DNA of 34,367 bases from an uncultured Clostridia bacterium (lineage in GTDB: Bacteria; Bacillota; Clostridia; Oscillospirales; Ruminococcaceae), in the NCBI GenBank assembly GCA_947631445.1, contig CANRLN010000018.1:1-34367 (forward strand), in the 5' to 3' direction. Position 1 is the first letter of the stretch; the number at the start of each line of letters is the position of its first letter. The notes under the pieces were generated by a model that was not told the origin of the DNA, did not search any database, and saw nothing but the letters and a program-made list of their open reading frames with translations. A program made the position numbers and the translations under genes. Below, in pieces: positions 1 through 9,240 of this stretch.

Positions 1-5
1 AGGAT

Positions 6-55
6 TGGAGCTGGTAGCGTGACTCGAACACGTGACCTGTTCATTACGAATGAAC
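6..55 (-). other. 3' half of tRNA-Thr(CGU); candidate attachment site
   Basis: Read on the minus strand, this stretch has an anticodon arm with the 5-bp stem GTTCA/TGAAC around loop TTCGTAA (anticodon CGT), a variable loop, a T-arm with TTCGAGT, the acceptor strand TACCAGC and an encoded CCA. The 5' acceptor strand and D-arm that should lie at about 56-81 are not recognisable. A free 3' half ending at the anticodon arm is the usual scar of an integrase that targets tRNA 3' ends. In this geometry the element would lie to the right, and an intact tRNA-Thr should sit at its other end, outside the window. The tRNA identity is well supported; the attachment-site reading is inference. Confidence 0.7.
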
Positions 56-137
56 CACACACAACGCTATAAATGCAAATTTTCAGCTTTATTCATGCAA
101 TGTTCATGCAATAATTATTTTTTTAGTAAAGCTATAG

Positions 138-774
138 CTTTATGAGGTCAACAAAATCCGTATGGCAATATTTCAACCACGCAGGGAAAATGTCAGTATA
201 TACGAAATTTCAAAAGCTGATTTACTCAAATGGACAAACAAAGTTCTTAAGCCTACCGCCGAATTAGCGTTCAAAGGCGAGGGTGAATTTAAAGCGGGCG
301 AATATTGTAAGTTTTGTAAAGTTAAGGCGACTTGTAGAAAACGTGCAGAGTGTAATTTAGAACTTGCAAAGTACGATTTTGAAATGCCGTCACAACTTAC
401 AAACACAGAAATTTCAAGCATTTTAGACACAGTCGACAGCCTTATTTCTTGGGTAGATGACGTCAAAGGCTATTAAACAAGCAATTCAAGGTGAGAAATT
501 TAAGGGATACAAAGTTGTTGAAGGCAGGAGCAATCGCAAATATAGTGATGAAAATTCTGTTGTAGAAACAGTTCAGAATGCAGGCTATGACCCATTTGAA
601 CACAAAGTCCTAGTCATAACTGCTATAGAGAAATTACTAGGCAAGAAAAAGTTTAATGACTTGCTCGGAGAGCTTGTTTTCAAGCCGAAAGGCAAACCAA
701 CGCTTGTAAAAAACACAGACAAACGGCAAGAAATTTCTACCGTAATTTCGGCAGAAGAAGATTTTAAAGATTAA
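138..774 (+). pseudogene. DUF2800 phage protein remnant (5'-truncated, frameshifted)
   Basis: Two overlapping frames (162-476 and 457-774) join into the C-terminal half of DUF2800, a phage-associated family related to PD-(D/E)XK/Cas4-like nucleases. Visible family features are IFQPRRENVS, a four-cysteine cluster in EYCKFCKVKATCRKRAEC, VEGRSNRKYSDE and a GKPTLV...DKR end. The reading frame slips near 470, within DDVK|AIKQAIQ, and the N-terminal half is missing: homology-like reading begins only at about 138, just after a TAG. It lies next to the truncated tRNA, which fits the eroded end of an integrated phage or phage-like element. It cannot make the normal protein. The 4-Cys cluster remains intact, so decay may be recent. 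Confidence 0.8.
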
Positions 775-791
775 TTTGGAGGTAATTTATT

Positions 792-3700
792 ATGGAAAAA
801 TTTCTTAACGACGTAACAAAAATAAATCAGAAAAGGGCTATGAACCCAACAAAAGTAGTGACGGGCTTATGCATTTTCAGTTATCTTAATTGTTGGGAGC
901 CAAAAGCAATAAATAGTGGTAGTGAAGATGGTTTTCTTGTTCTTGACCGCAACGGTAACGGCAAGATAGATGACGGTGGAGAATTATTCGGCGACCAAGT
1001 AGAGTTGTCTAATGGAGTTACTTCTATTTCAGGTTTTGAGGCACTGGCTGATTTGGATACTAACAAAGACGGAATAATAGATAAAAATGATGCTGCTTGG
1101 AACAATCTACAAGTTTGGGTTGACGCAAATCAAAATGGAATATCTGAACAAGGCGAGTTAAAATCTCTTAATGACTTAGGTATTGAATCTATAAGTCTTG
1201 ATATTACCAAAGAAGAAAATGTTGATACAGCTACTGGTTCTATGGAAGCTGAATATGCAATGGTTACATTTACAGACGGTACACAGCGTAAAATCAGCGA
1301 ATTTTGGTTCCCAGTTAATACTACCGATATTACTCAAACAGACGAAAATGGAGAAATTATTAAAACAACTGGTAATGTTCCTAATATAGATTTGGCTATT
1401 GCAGAAGATAGTACAGGTAAGCTTGCAGAACTTTACAATGAATTTTGTTTATCTGATAATTTTGTAGATAAGCGATATTTTCTCAAGCAAATTCTGTATT
1501 TCATCACTGATGCATCTGATGTAGACCCTAACTCAAGAGGTGGAAATATTGATGCTCGTGACTTAAAAGTTATTGAAAAATTTATGGGCAGAGAATTTGA
1601 GGGTGTTGGAGGAAAAAATCCCAATTCCAATGCAGCAAATATCCTAAAGAATATGTATAATAATATTGAAAATATGTATTTTAATACACTGAATGCCAAA
1701 TCGGAAAATGGAAGATATTTAGATACAATCCTTATTTTTGAGGATGAAGATGGCAAAATCACTATTGATTTAAGCTTACTTGATTTATGCCTTGAAATGA
1801 AGTCAAACAATGGAGAATCTTTGGATGATCTTATTTACAGTGTTGGAGCATATCTTAATCTACTTGATAATATTCATAATACAAAAGCTTTTGTAGACTT
1901 TAATGAGTATTGTGGAACGCTTTCACCACATTACACAGAAATTTTAGAGTTGTCAAAATCAGTATATACCTATCTTGGAACAGATTCTAATGATTCATAC
2001 AGAGGAACAAACAACAATGATTTCATTTTCGGTGAAAACGGAAACGATACTCTTCACGGCGGCAACGGTAGTGATGTTATTAGCGGTGGTTCAGGTGATG
2101 ATACCTTATACGGTGACGCTGGTAATGATATTCTCATAGGTGGCGAAGGTGATGACACTCTCAATGGCGGAACAGGCAATGATACCTTAAAAGGCGGAGT
2201 CGGTGATGACACATATGTCTTTGCAAAGGGTTACGGCAACGATACAATAATCGATTCTGATGGACTTAATACTTTAAAATTCAAGGGACTTAAGCCAAGC
2301 GATATCCTTGTAAACGGCATAGGAGATTTTGACGCACAAGTAACAATAAAAGGAACAAACGATATTCTTGTTATTAAGGATTTCCGTAAAGGTGAGGAAT
2401 ATCAAAACTATGACCTTGAATTCGATGGAGTTAAAATGCACGTTACTGATGATGGAAGTCCGTTCAGACATATTTACGGAGGAAACGGTGATGATATCCT
2501 TAAAGCAGTTGTGGATAATTCAGTTATGCACGCTTTCGGCGGTGACGATACCGTTTACGGAAGCAAGGGAAATGACGTTATCTACGGAAACGAGGGTAAC
2601 GACACAATAAATGTAGGCAGTGGAAATGATTTTATTTACGGCGGAAGCGGAAACGATGTGATTGACGGCGGAGAGGGTAATGACCTCCTCTATGGCGGTG
2701 CAGGAGATGATATATATATTTTCGGCAGAAACAGCGGTACAAACGTAATAAACGATATTGAGGGCGTTTCGGCAATTAAGCTTGCAGACGAAATTTCTCT
2801 TGAAGATATTAACATCAGCGCTGTGGGTGAAAATGCTGTTATTAAAATTAAGGATACTGACGACAAGCTGATAATCACAGACTTTAATAAAAACTCCGAT
2901 AACTATGTTCTTCAAATCGGAGATGAAAAAATCAGCCTTAAGGATAATATATCGGAAAATAATGATGAGTTTGTTTCAGGTTCTGAAAACTATGATTATA
3001 TAGTGAATAAGAATAAATCTGTAATTGCAGGCGGAGCCAGCGGAGACAGAATAATCGGTTCTGATATTGACGAATACATTTTCGGAGATTCAGGTGATGA
3101 CCAGATTCTTGCGGGCGGCGGAAATGATGTGATTTTCGGCGGAACAGGAAACGACTACATAAACGGCGGCGAGGGAGATGATGTTATCGACGCAGGCTCA
3201 GGCAATGACTTTATTGACGGCGGCAGCGGAAATGATACATATATCTTTAATCCGGGATACGGTAATGACTCCATAAAGGACAGCGAGGGCAAAAATACCA
3301 TTATGTTTGGCGACGGATTTACGGCTGACGGAATAAAAGCATATCGCTCGCATTGGAATGATCTGCTTATTAAATTCGACGGATTTGACGATACATTGAC
3401 AATAAAGAATTACTGCATAGATGAAAATGCAAGAAACTTTACTCTTGTGTTTGCAGACGGTACAGTTGTAAACGCTGCTGATAAAAACAGTCCGCTGAGA
3501 ACAATTTACGGTACTGATGACAGTGAATATATGACTTCTATTTATGGTGACGGAATCACTAAAATAGGTCAGGACGGCAATGACCAGCTTGTAGGCAGTG
3601 ACGGAAACGACTTCCTTTACGGAGGAAACGGCGATGACAGAATTACAGGCAATGCAGGGAATGACATTCTTGACGGCGGAGAGGGAAATGATTTCCTCTA

Positions 3701-4781
3701 CGGCGGTGCAGGTGATGATACATATATTTTCAGAAAAGGATACGGTACAGACACTATCGGAGACGGCGAGGGTAAAAATACAATTGAAATTTACGGATAT
3801 TCGTCAAATCAGATAAAGGCTTACCGTACAAACTGGAATAATATCACTTTAACGTTTGAGGATTCTGATGATAAACTTGTAATTGAGGGCTTCTTCACTT
3901 CTGAGGCAAACAGAAACTTCTATCTTACATTTGACGGCGGTTCTAAAATTCACGCAACAGCACCTAACAGTCCGCTCAGAACAATTTACGGAACTGATGA
4001 CAGTGAATATATAGGAGCAATGGATGACAGAGGGGTAACGATTTTTGGCGAAGCAGGATATGATAACCTTAACGGAGGCAATGGTGCAGACAAACTGTAC
4101 GGCGGTAGCGGAGATGATCAGCTTTACGGCAACGGCGGAAATGATATACTTGACGGCGGAGAAGGTAACGATTATCTTTACGGCGGTGAAGGCACAGATA
4201 CTTACATATTTGCCAAGGGCTACGGCAACGACATTATCAACGAATGGGGCAATGACCACAGCATTATCAAACTCACTGACATTAATTCTGATGAGGTGAC
4301 GATTACAGACCAGTGGGGTTCAAATCTTGTTCTAACAATAAACAGCACTGGCGATACTCTCACAATTAACAACTTCAAATGGGGACAGGCTACATACTCC
4401 TTTGAGTTCGCTGACGGTGCAGTTGCAGAGGTTGATAAGGATACTTGGAAGCTTAATTTCACAAAACTTCCTGAAGGAATTGTCGCTGACGAAACCACAA
4501 CCGACGCACTTACGGACGTAAATGCCGAACTTCTGTCGCAAATGTACGAACAGGATTTTGATACTGAACTGACAGCAGAAAACGACAGCACTGTAATTGC
4601 AGAAATTTCAGACAGCGTTTCGGTAAATGAAACGGACGAAATATCGGCTCAGACCGACCTGCAGGTAATGATACTTGCCGAAAATATGGCTGCATTCGGA
4701 AATGAGGAAAATGTTTCAGGATTTTCAATGGCAGATACAGCAGCAATGAATCAGTTGCTTGCGGGAACAAACGTAAATTAA
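792..4781 (+). CDS. RTX calcium-binding repeat protein, large, presumably secreted
   Basis: This is a 1329-residue acidic protein with a GGAGG ribosome site 9 nt before the ATG. Residues about 47-135 hold EF-hand-like loops (DRNGNGKIDDGGELFG, DTNKDGIIDKND, DANQNGISEQGEL) typical of large RTX proteins. Five blocks of nonapeptide GGxGxDxLx repeats sit at roughly 400-480, 555-640, 745-815, 895-975 and 1055-1135. Each ends in GDDTYIF.KGYGNDTI and is followed by a beta-rich linker, giving a module of about 160 residues. There is no N-terminal signal peptide, as expected for type I secretion, which uses a C-terminal signal. The exporter and adaptor genes follow directly. The DLDGDGI segment usually found before the EF-hand part is absent, so the N-terminus may be shortened. 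Role unknown: adhesin, enzyme carrier or toxin are all possible. Confidence 0.9.
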   Translation: MEKFLNDVTKINQKRAMNPTKVVTGLCIFSYLNCWEPKAINSGSEDGFLVLDRNGNGKIDDGGELFGDQVELSNGVTSISGFEALADLDTNKDGIIDKNDAAWNNLQVWVDANQNGISEQGELKSLNDLGIESISLDITKEENVDTATGSMEAEYAMVTFTDGTQRKISEFWFPVNTTDITQTDENGEIIKTTGNVPNIDLAIAEDSTGKLAELYNEFCLSDNFVDKRYFLKQILYFITDASDVDPNSRGGNIDARDLKVIEKFMGREFEGVGGKNPNSNAANILKNMYNNIENMYFNTLNAKSENGRYLDTILIFEDEDGKITIDLSLLDLCLEMKSNNGESLDDLIYSVGAYLNLLDNIHNTKAFVDFNEYCGTLSPHYTEILELSKSVYTYLGTDSNDSYRGTNNNDFIFGENGNDTLHGGNGSDVISGGSGDDTLYGDAGNDILIGGEGDDTLNGGTGNDTLKGGVGDDTYVFAKGYGNDTIIDSDGLNTLKFKGLKPSDILVNGIGDFDAQVTIKGTNDILVIKDFRKGEEYQNYDLEFDGVKMHVTDDGSPFRHIYGGNGDDILKAVVDNSVMHAFGGDDTVYGSKGNDVIYGNEGNDTINVGSGNDFIYGGSGNDVIDGGEGNDLLYGGAGDDIYIFGRNSGTNVINDIEGVSAIKLADEISLEDINISAVGENAVIKIKDTDDKLIITDFNKNSDNYVLQIGDEKISLKDNISENNDEFVSGSENYDYIVNKNKSVIAGGASGDRIIGSDIDEYIFGDSGDDQILAGGGNDVIFGGTGNDYINGGEGDDVIDAGSGNDFIDGGSGNDTYIFNPGYGNDSIKDSEGKNTIMFGDGFTADGIKAYRSHWNDLLIKFDGFDDTLTIKNYCIDENARNFTLVFADGTVVNAADKNSPLRTIYGTDDSEYMTSIYGDGITKIGQDGNDQLVGSDGNDFLYGGNGDDRITGNAGNDILDGGEGNDFLYGGAGDDTYIFRKGYGTDTIGDGEGKNTIEIYGYSSNQIKAYRTNWNNITLTFEDSDDKLVIEGFFTSEANRNFYLTFDGGSKIHATAPNSPLRTIYGTDDSEYIGAMDDRGVTIFGEAGYDNLNGGNGADKLYGGSGDDQLYGNGGNDILDGGEGNDYLYGGEGTDTYIFAKGYGNDIINEWGNDHSIIKLTDINSDEVTITDQWGSNLVLTINSTGDTLTINNFKWGQATYSFEFADGAVAEVDKDTWKLNFTKLPEGIVADETTTDALTDVNAELLSQMYEQDFDTELTAENDSTVIAEISDSVSVNETDEISAQTDLQVMILAENMAAFGNEENVSGFSMADTAAMNQLLAGTNVN

Positions 4782-4800
4782 TTTTAAGGCACAGCCTTTT

Positions 4801-4830
4801 ATGCAGCGGCATTTTGCTGCTGCATTTTTT
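4801..4830 (+). terminator. Rho-independent terminator after the RTX gene
   Basis: A 10-bp stem (4801-4810 with 4816-4825, one G-T pair), a 5-nt loop and a run of six T lie 20 nt after the RTX stop codon and before the exporter gene. It could act as an attenuator that makes much more RTX message than exporter message. Confidence 0.8.
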
Positions 4831-4851
4831 ATGTGAAAAGGAGGTCGAAAA

Positions 4852-6926
4852 ATGGAGAAAAAGCAGGACAGCGGACTTGCCTGTTTTATGATAGTGATGA
4901 AATATCACGGAATACCAATCACAAAAGAACAAGCAGAAAATCTTTCTGTGCTTAACGGCGAACAGAAAACAAGCGAAATTGAAATTATACAGTCTGCGAA
5001 AGCCTTAAAGATGAAAGCAAAGCTGTGCAGGCTTAATGTGAATAAATTGAAAGATGTAAAATCTCCGATTATTGCAAAAGACAGAAATGATGAATTTTTC
5101 ATAATCGCCAAATCAAAAGACGATAAGTTTATGGTGCTGTTTGCCGATAAAACACAGCCCGAAATAAAATCAAATGAGGAACTTTTGCAGATTTGGGACG
5201 GCACAGCAATTCTAATCACCAAAAAAGGAATTGTTGACAGAGAAGCGGTTTTCAGCTTTAAATGGTTTATTCCCACAATTCTGAAATTCAAAAAAGAGTT
5301 TATACAGGTGCTTATCGCCGTTTTTACAGTGCAGATTTTGGGGATTTTAACTCCCGTAATGACTCAGGTTGTGGTTGATAAGGTTCTTGTTCACAGAAGT
5401 ATGTCAACGCTGAATGTGCTTGCTATAGGCATAGCAGTTGTGTATATTTACGAACTTGTGCTTAGCCTTGCAAAAAATTATGTGTTTACTCATACCACAA
5501 ACCGAATAGACGTGATGCTGAGTTTTAAGCTGTTTAAGCACCTTTTTGCACTGCCCCTGAAATATTTTGAATCAAGACGGGTGGGTGAAACGGTGGCAAG
5601 AGTGAGAGAACTTGACAGTATAAGAAATTTTCTTACGGGTACTCCGCTGTCGTCAATGATAGATTTGATTTTCATTATCGTGTATATAGTTGTGCTGTTT
5701 TTTTACAGCAAAATGCTCACGGTTATCGTACTTTGTTCCATTCCCGTTTATGCAATTTTATCGGCAATTGTTACGCCGTTGTTTAAAACAAGACTTGATG
5801 AAAAATTTGAAACCGGTGCGAATACACAATCTTTTCTTGTGGAATCAATAACGGGAGTTCAGACCGTAAAATCTTACGCTTTAGAGCCTAATTTCGAGAA
5901 AAAGTGGGGCGATTTGCAGGCGGATTACGTTAAGGCAAGCTACAAAACCTCTATGGTTTCGGCAACTGCGGGAACGGTCGGACAGTTTATTCAGAAAGTG
6001 TTTGATTTGCTTATTTTGTTTTTCGGTGCAAAAGCGGTTATGGACGGCAATTTTACTGTAGGTCAGCTTGTGGCTTTCAGAATGCTTTCGGGCAGAGTAA
6101 GCGGACCCGTTCTCAGACTGGTGCAGCTCTGGCAGGAATATCAGCAGGCCTCATTGTCTGTTAAGCGAATCGGAGATATTTTCAATACCGCTCCCGAACC
6201 GATACTGAACACAAATCAGACAGCAATTCCAAAAATAAACGGAAAAATCGTATTTGACAAGGTGCGTTTCAGATATAACCCTCAAGGCGGAGAGGTCATT
6301 AAGGGAATGAGTTTTGAAATTGAACCGAATACGATAGTCGGAGTCGTAGGGCGAAGCGGTTCGGGAAAAAGTACAATTTCAAAACTGATTCAGCGATTGT
6401 ATATACCCGAAGGCGGAAAAATTTCAATTGACGGAATGGATATTTCACTATGTTTAACGGAACGGTTGCTGAAAATATCTCCATTCACTGCCCGACGGCA
6501 AGTATGGAACAAATCATACAATGCGCAAAAATAGCGGGCGCTCACGATTTTATTCTTGAACTTCCGAACGGCTACAATACTATTATCGGAGAAAAAGGTA
6601 TAGGGCTTTCGGGCGGTCAGAAGCAGAGAATTGCAATTGCAAGGGCAATTCTTAATAATCCGAGAATATTGATTTTTGACGAGGCAACTTCCGCTTTGGA
6701 TTATGAATCGGAAAGCATAATTCAGAATAATCTGAAAGAAATATGCAAAGGCAGAACGGTTCTCATCATTGCCCACAGACTTTCAACCCTTAAAGACGCA
6801 CAGAAAATTATGGTTATCGACAAAGGAAGTCTGGCGGAATATGATACTCACGAAAGACTTATGGCACAAAACGGTCTATACTGTCATCTGTACAATCAGC
6901 AGCAGAGGGGTGATGTAAATGGATAA
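4852..6926 (+). pseudogene. Type I secretion ABC transporter (HlyB/LapB-like), broken by internal deletion
   Basis: Residues 1-125 form a C39-like domain in which the catalytic Cys is Ser (DSGLACFMIVMKYHG) and the His position reads DEFF, so it is a substrate-recognition domain rather than a protease, as in RTX exporters. A membrane domain (about 145-420) and the start of an ATPase with Walker A GRSGSGKST (about residue 500) follow. After IDGMDIS (6447) the frame changes: frame two resumes at [11 protein letters not shown] (6450) and carries signature [14 protein letters not shown], Walker [13 protein letters not shown] and H-loop IIAHRLST to the stop at 6926. About 19 family residues that include the Q-loop are missing between the frames. 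A deletion of roughly 55 nt therefore removed the Q-loop and broke the frame. The two pieces cannot make a working exporter. A start at ATG 4852 follows GGAGG. Confidence 0.88.
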
Positions 6927-8160
6927 CAAACTTACCGAATATGTGCTGAAACACAGCAGAAAACGTGACAAGGAATTAAAATATGACTTCATGCCGTCAC
7001 TGCTTGAAATTATTGAACGTCCCGCACACAAGGCGGGAACAGTGATTATTATAGGAGTTTTCACACTTCTAATTGCGGCTGTTATCTGGTCTTGTCTTTC
7101 AAAAATAGACGTGGTGGTAACGGCAAGCGGAAATATACAGCCGATTGGAAATTTGCAGACTGCGGAATGCTGTACAAACGGAACAGTTAAGTCGATAAAC
7201 GTTTCTGAAGGGGAATATGTAAACAAGGGCGATGTGCTAATTAACCTTGATACTCAGGCTCTTGAAATTGACGAAAATCAGCTTAACAGTCAAAAGAAAA
7301 TCCTTGAAGCACAGCAGGATATTTATACCAAGATTAAAAATTCCGAAGATTTGTTGAAAATTAAAATTGACAGTGTTGACGCAGAAGTAAGGGCAAATGT
7401 TAGGGCGATTTTAGACGCTGATGAAAGCTATAAAAATTCTCTTGAAAACCTTGAAAAAGAAAAGTCAACCGCTGATTTGAATGAGCAAATTGCCAACATT
7501 CAACTTGAAGAATACAGGTCTGAGGGAAATGACAGACAGGCACAGATTCAAGAGCTTGCAGTTCAGCAGTATACTCTTTCAAAAGAGCAAATTGACCTGA
7601 AAATTTCAGACGCCAAAAAGCAATATGACATTCAGATTAATTCAAATTTAGCGGAAATTCAAAGCAAAATTGATGAAATTGACGCTGATTTGGAAAAGTA
7701 TAAGCTGTCAAAAGAGTATCAGGAAATTACCGCTCCCGTCAGCGGATATGTAGGAAATATCGCCGTAAATACGATAGGAGAAACGGTTTCTCAATCGGAA
7801 CAGCTTGTTACAATAGTTCCCGACAATACGCCTTCTGAAATGGTTTGCTATGTAAAAAATATGGATATTGCAGACATTCAGATTGGAATGGAAACAGAAA
7901 TCAAGCTTGAGGCTTATCCTTACAACAAGTACGGAACAGTCAAGGGAAAAGTCAAATACATAAGTCCTAGTTCGTTTACAAACGAGCAGATGGGCAGCGT
8001 TTATCTTGTAAAGATTGAAATTACAGATGTTCCGGACGGAATTGAGATTATTTCGGGACTTACTGCAAGCGTTGAGATTAAGACAGGTAAACGCACGGTT
8101 ATGGATTATTTCCTTGAACCCATTAAAAAAGGGTTCGGTGAGAGTTTGAAAGAAAAGTAA
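6919..8160 (+). CDS. HlyD-family membrane fusion / adaptor protein of type I secretion
   Basis: This is a 413-residue protein whose ATG overlaps the last 8 nt of the exporter gene, the usual translational coupling in these operons. It has a cytoplasmic N-tail, one membrane segment (about 42-62), then a biotinyl-lipoyl half ([23 protein letters not shown]), a long charged coiled coil (about 115-255), the second lipoyl half ([12 protein letters not shown]) and a C-terminal beta-barrel ([17 protein letters not shown]). That is the standard HlyD order. In Gram-positive bacteria such adaptors work without a TolC-type outer-membrane channel. The frame is intact although its partner ATPase gene is broken, so it may be a bystander or may serve another exporter. 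Confidence 0.92.
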   Translation: MDNKLTEYVLKHSRKRDKELKYDFMPSLLEIIERPAHKAGTVIIIGVFTLLIAAVIWSCLSKIDVVVTASGNIQPIGNLQTAECCTNGTVKSINVSEGEYVNKGDVLINLDTQALEIDENQLNSQKKILEAQQDIYTKIKNSEDLLKIKIDSVDAEVRANVRAILDADESYKNSLENLEKEKSTADLNEQIANIQLEEYRSEGNDRQAQIQELAVQQYTLSKEQIDLKISDAKKQYDIQINSNLAEIQSKIDEIDADLEKYKLSKEYQEITAPVSGYVGNIAVNTIGETVSQSEQLVTIVPDNTPSEMVCYVKNMDIADIQIGMETEIKLEAYPYNKYGTVKGKVKYISPSSFTNEQMGSVYLVKIEITDVPDGIEIISGLTASVEIKTGKRTVMDYFLEPIKKGFGESLKEK

Positions 8161-8179
8161 ATATTAAGCTACTAATTTA

Positions 8180-8216
8180 TAACCATTGGGGAATTCTTCT
8201 CCAATGGTTATTTTTT
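8180..8216 (+). terminator. Rho-independent terminator of the RTX secretion operon
   Basis: A stem of 10 bp (8180-8189 with 8201-8210), which can extend inward by three more pairs including one G-T, is followed by TTTTTT. It lies 20 nt after the HlyD stop codon. Confidence 0.85.
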
Positions 8217-8228
8217 CTGTAAGAGTAT

Positions 8229-8280
8229 AATTTAACGAACCTATTTAAGTTCGTTAAATCTTTTTAGGTTCGTTAAATTT
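8229..8280. repeat. Three copies of TTCGTTAAAT forming alternative hairpins
   Basis: AATTTAACGAACCTA (8229-8243) is the exact reverse complement of 8265-8279, a 15-bp inverted repeat. A third copy, AGTTCGTTAAAT (8248-8259), lies in the loop and could pair with the first arm instead. The unit could be a double operator or an RNA with two exclusive folds. It has no T-tract and lies between two terminated transcription units. Confidence 0.6.
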
Positions 8281-8403
8281 TATGCACCAAAACTCCTAAA
8301 AACCAAAAGAGTTTTAAGGCAAAAAAATAAGACCATTGCTTTTAAAAAACAAGTGGACTTCGCAAAGTGCCTATTTACAAGGGATTTTAATGCATTCATG
8401 TTT

Positions 8404-8724
8404 TTATGATTGTATCAATCTCGATACTCTTTTATCTATTTCATCATCTATGTTATCAGTGTTATCATTTATTTCATCATCTTCTTCACAACAATCATCG
8501 TCTTTTAAGTATTTTTCGTTTTCAATAAAGAAATTAAATACTCCAATCAGTTCTTCGTGTAGTTGATTTGTTATGTTCTCAACGGGACAATACACTTTAT
8601 GTAATTCACATATTTTGTCTGCATATTCTTCAGAAAAACCGCCATTTAAATTTTCTTCAAACATTTTGACAACTTCATTTCCACCCGCTTTTAAATAGTT
8701 TTCCCATAAATATTTATTAAACAT
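8404..8724 (-). CDS. Small acidic protein of unknown function
   Basis: This is a 106-residue protein with a good ribosome site (GAAAGGAG, 8 nt before the ATG) and its own consensus promoter with a palindromic operator-like site, so it is very probably expressed. It has no membrane segment or signal peptide. Residues 1-75 look helical; the end is strongly acidic (KDDDCCEEDDEINDNTDNIDD) with two adjacent cysteines, and so could bind metal or mimic nucleic acid. I do not recognise the family. Its place among mobile-element debris and immunity-like genes makes an immunity or anti-defence role possible, but nothing in the sequence proves it. Confidence 0.65.
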   Translation of the reverse strand: MFNKYLWENYLKAGGNEVVKMFEENLNGGFSEEYADKICELHKVYCPVENITNQLHEELIGVFNFFIENEKYLKDDDCCEEDDEINDNTDNIDDEIDKRVSRLIQS

Positions 8725-8781
8725 ATGCTCGCTCCTTTCAAACTGTGTAAATTTAATTGTTTGAATTTTTAAATAAAGTTA

Positions 8782-8833
8782 TGTGTTATAATTTTTATAT
8801 AAAAATCATAACACATTTTGTTAAAAAAGTCAA
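8782..8833 (-). promoter_or_regulatory. Promoter with overlapping 34-bp palindrome for the acidic protein gene
   Basis: On the minus strand, TTGACT (8828-8833) and TATGAT (8805-8810) are separated by 17 nt. A palindrome at 8782-8815 (16 of 17 pairs matching) covers the -10 box and the likely start point. A repressor bound there would block the promoter, and self-repression by the acidic protein or a neighbour is possible. Confidence 0.7.
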
Positions 8834-8973
8834 TAAGTTTTTGCTAGTATTTTTGATATTTTTGTAAATTTTTGTTCTTAATAACTTGATAAAGATTGTT
8901 AAATCAAATAACAAAATTGCTAATAAGGACAGATTTTGTAAAATATTCGGTTGTACACATAAAACTATACTGA

Positions 8974-9099
8974 CAGCAAAAAACAGAAATTTTATCTCTT
9001 ACTAAAAAGATTTTTGGCGGGACTTATGTTCAACAACTTGTTGATTATGAACGCCAAAAAAGAGAACTTGAAAATAAGCAAAATAGCATTAAAAAATAA
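8974..9099 (+). pseudogene. C-terminal remnant of an unidentified gene
   Basis: A 41-codon open stretch after TGA 8971-8973 reads like real protein (LTKKIFGGTYVQQLVDYERQ, then a charged helical end) and stops at TAA 9099. It has no start codon or ribosome site. The rest of 8834-9177 holds no gene I can support. The style of the tail resembles C-termini of mobile-element proteins, but I cannot name it. Confidence 0.35.
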
Positions 9100-9177
9100 C
9101 TTTTTATAGCATACAAAATGCACAATAAACAGCCTAAATGTTTGTGTAAAATTTTTAATGAAAGTTGTTGAAATCAC

Positions 9178-9206
9178 TTGACTTTTGCCATAAAATATGT
9201 TATAAT
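9178..9206 (+). promoter_or_regulatory. Promoter of the Rpn-family gene
   Basis: TTGACT (9178-9183), a 17-nt spacer and TATAAT (9201-9206) lie 35 nt before the ATG at 9241, with AGAAAGGA as ribosome site. Confidence 0.8.
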
Positions 9207-9240
9207 ATATATAGCAAGAACAGAAAGGAATGTGATTAAA

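Noticed and set aside
6-81. Complete tRNA-Thr gene
   Set aside because: The 5' acceptor strand and D-arm are missing where they should be; only the 3' half folds.
1990-4240. Repeated DNA units and long antisense frames in the RTX gene, possible CRISPR or minus-strand genes
   Set aside because: The repeats are in-frame codons for GGxGxDxLx, vary in sequence and have no spacers; the antisense frames are shadows of this periodic coding and lack ribosome sites.
4852-5230. Active C39 bacteriocin-processing peptidase
   Set aside because: The catalytic Cys is Ser and the His position is occupied by Glu, so it is a non-catalytic C39-like domain.
8992-9177. Minus-strand 61-codon frame
   Set aside because: No ribosome site and low-complexity Phe/Leu/Asn composition; the plus strand shows a better coding remnant.
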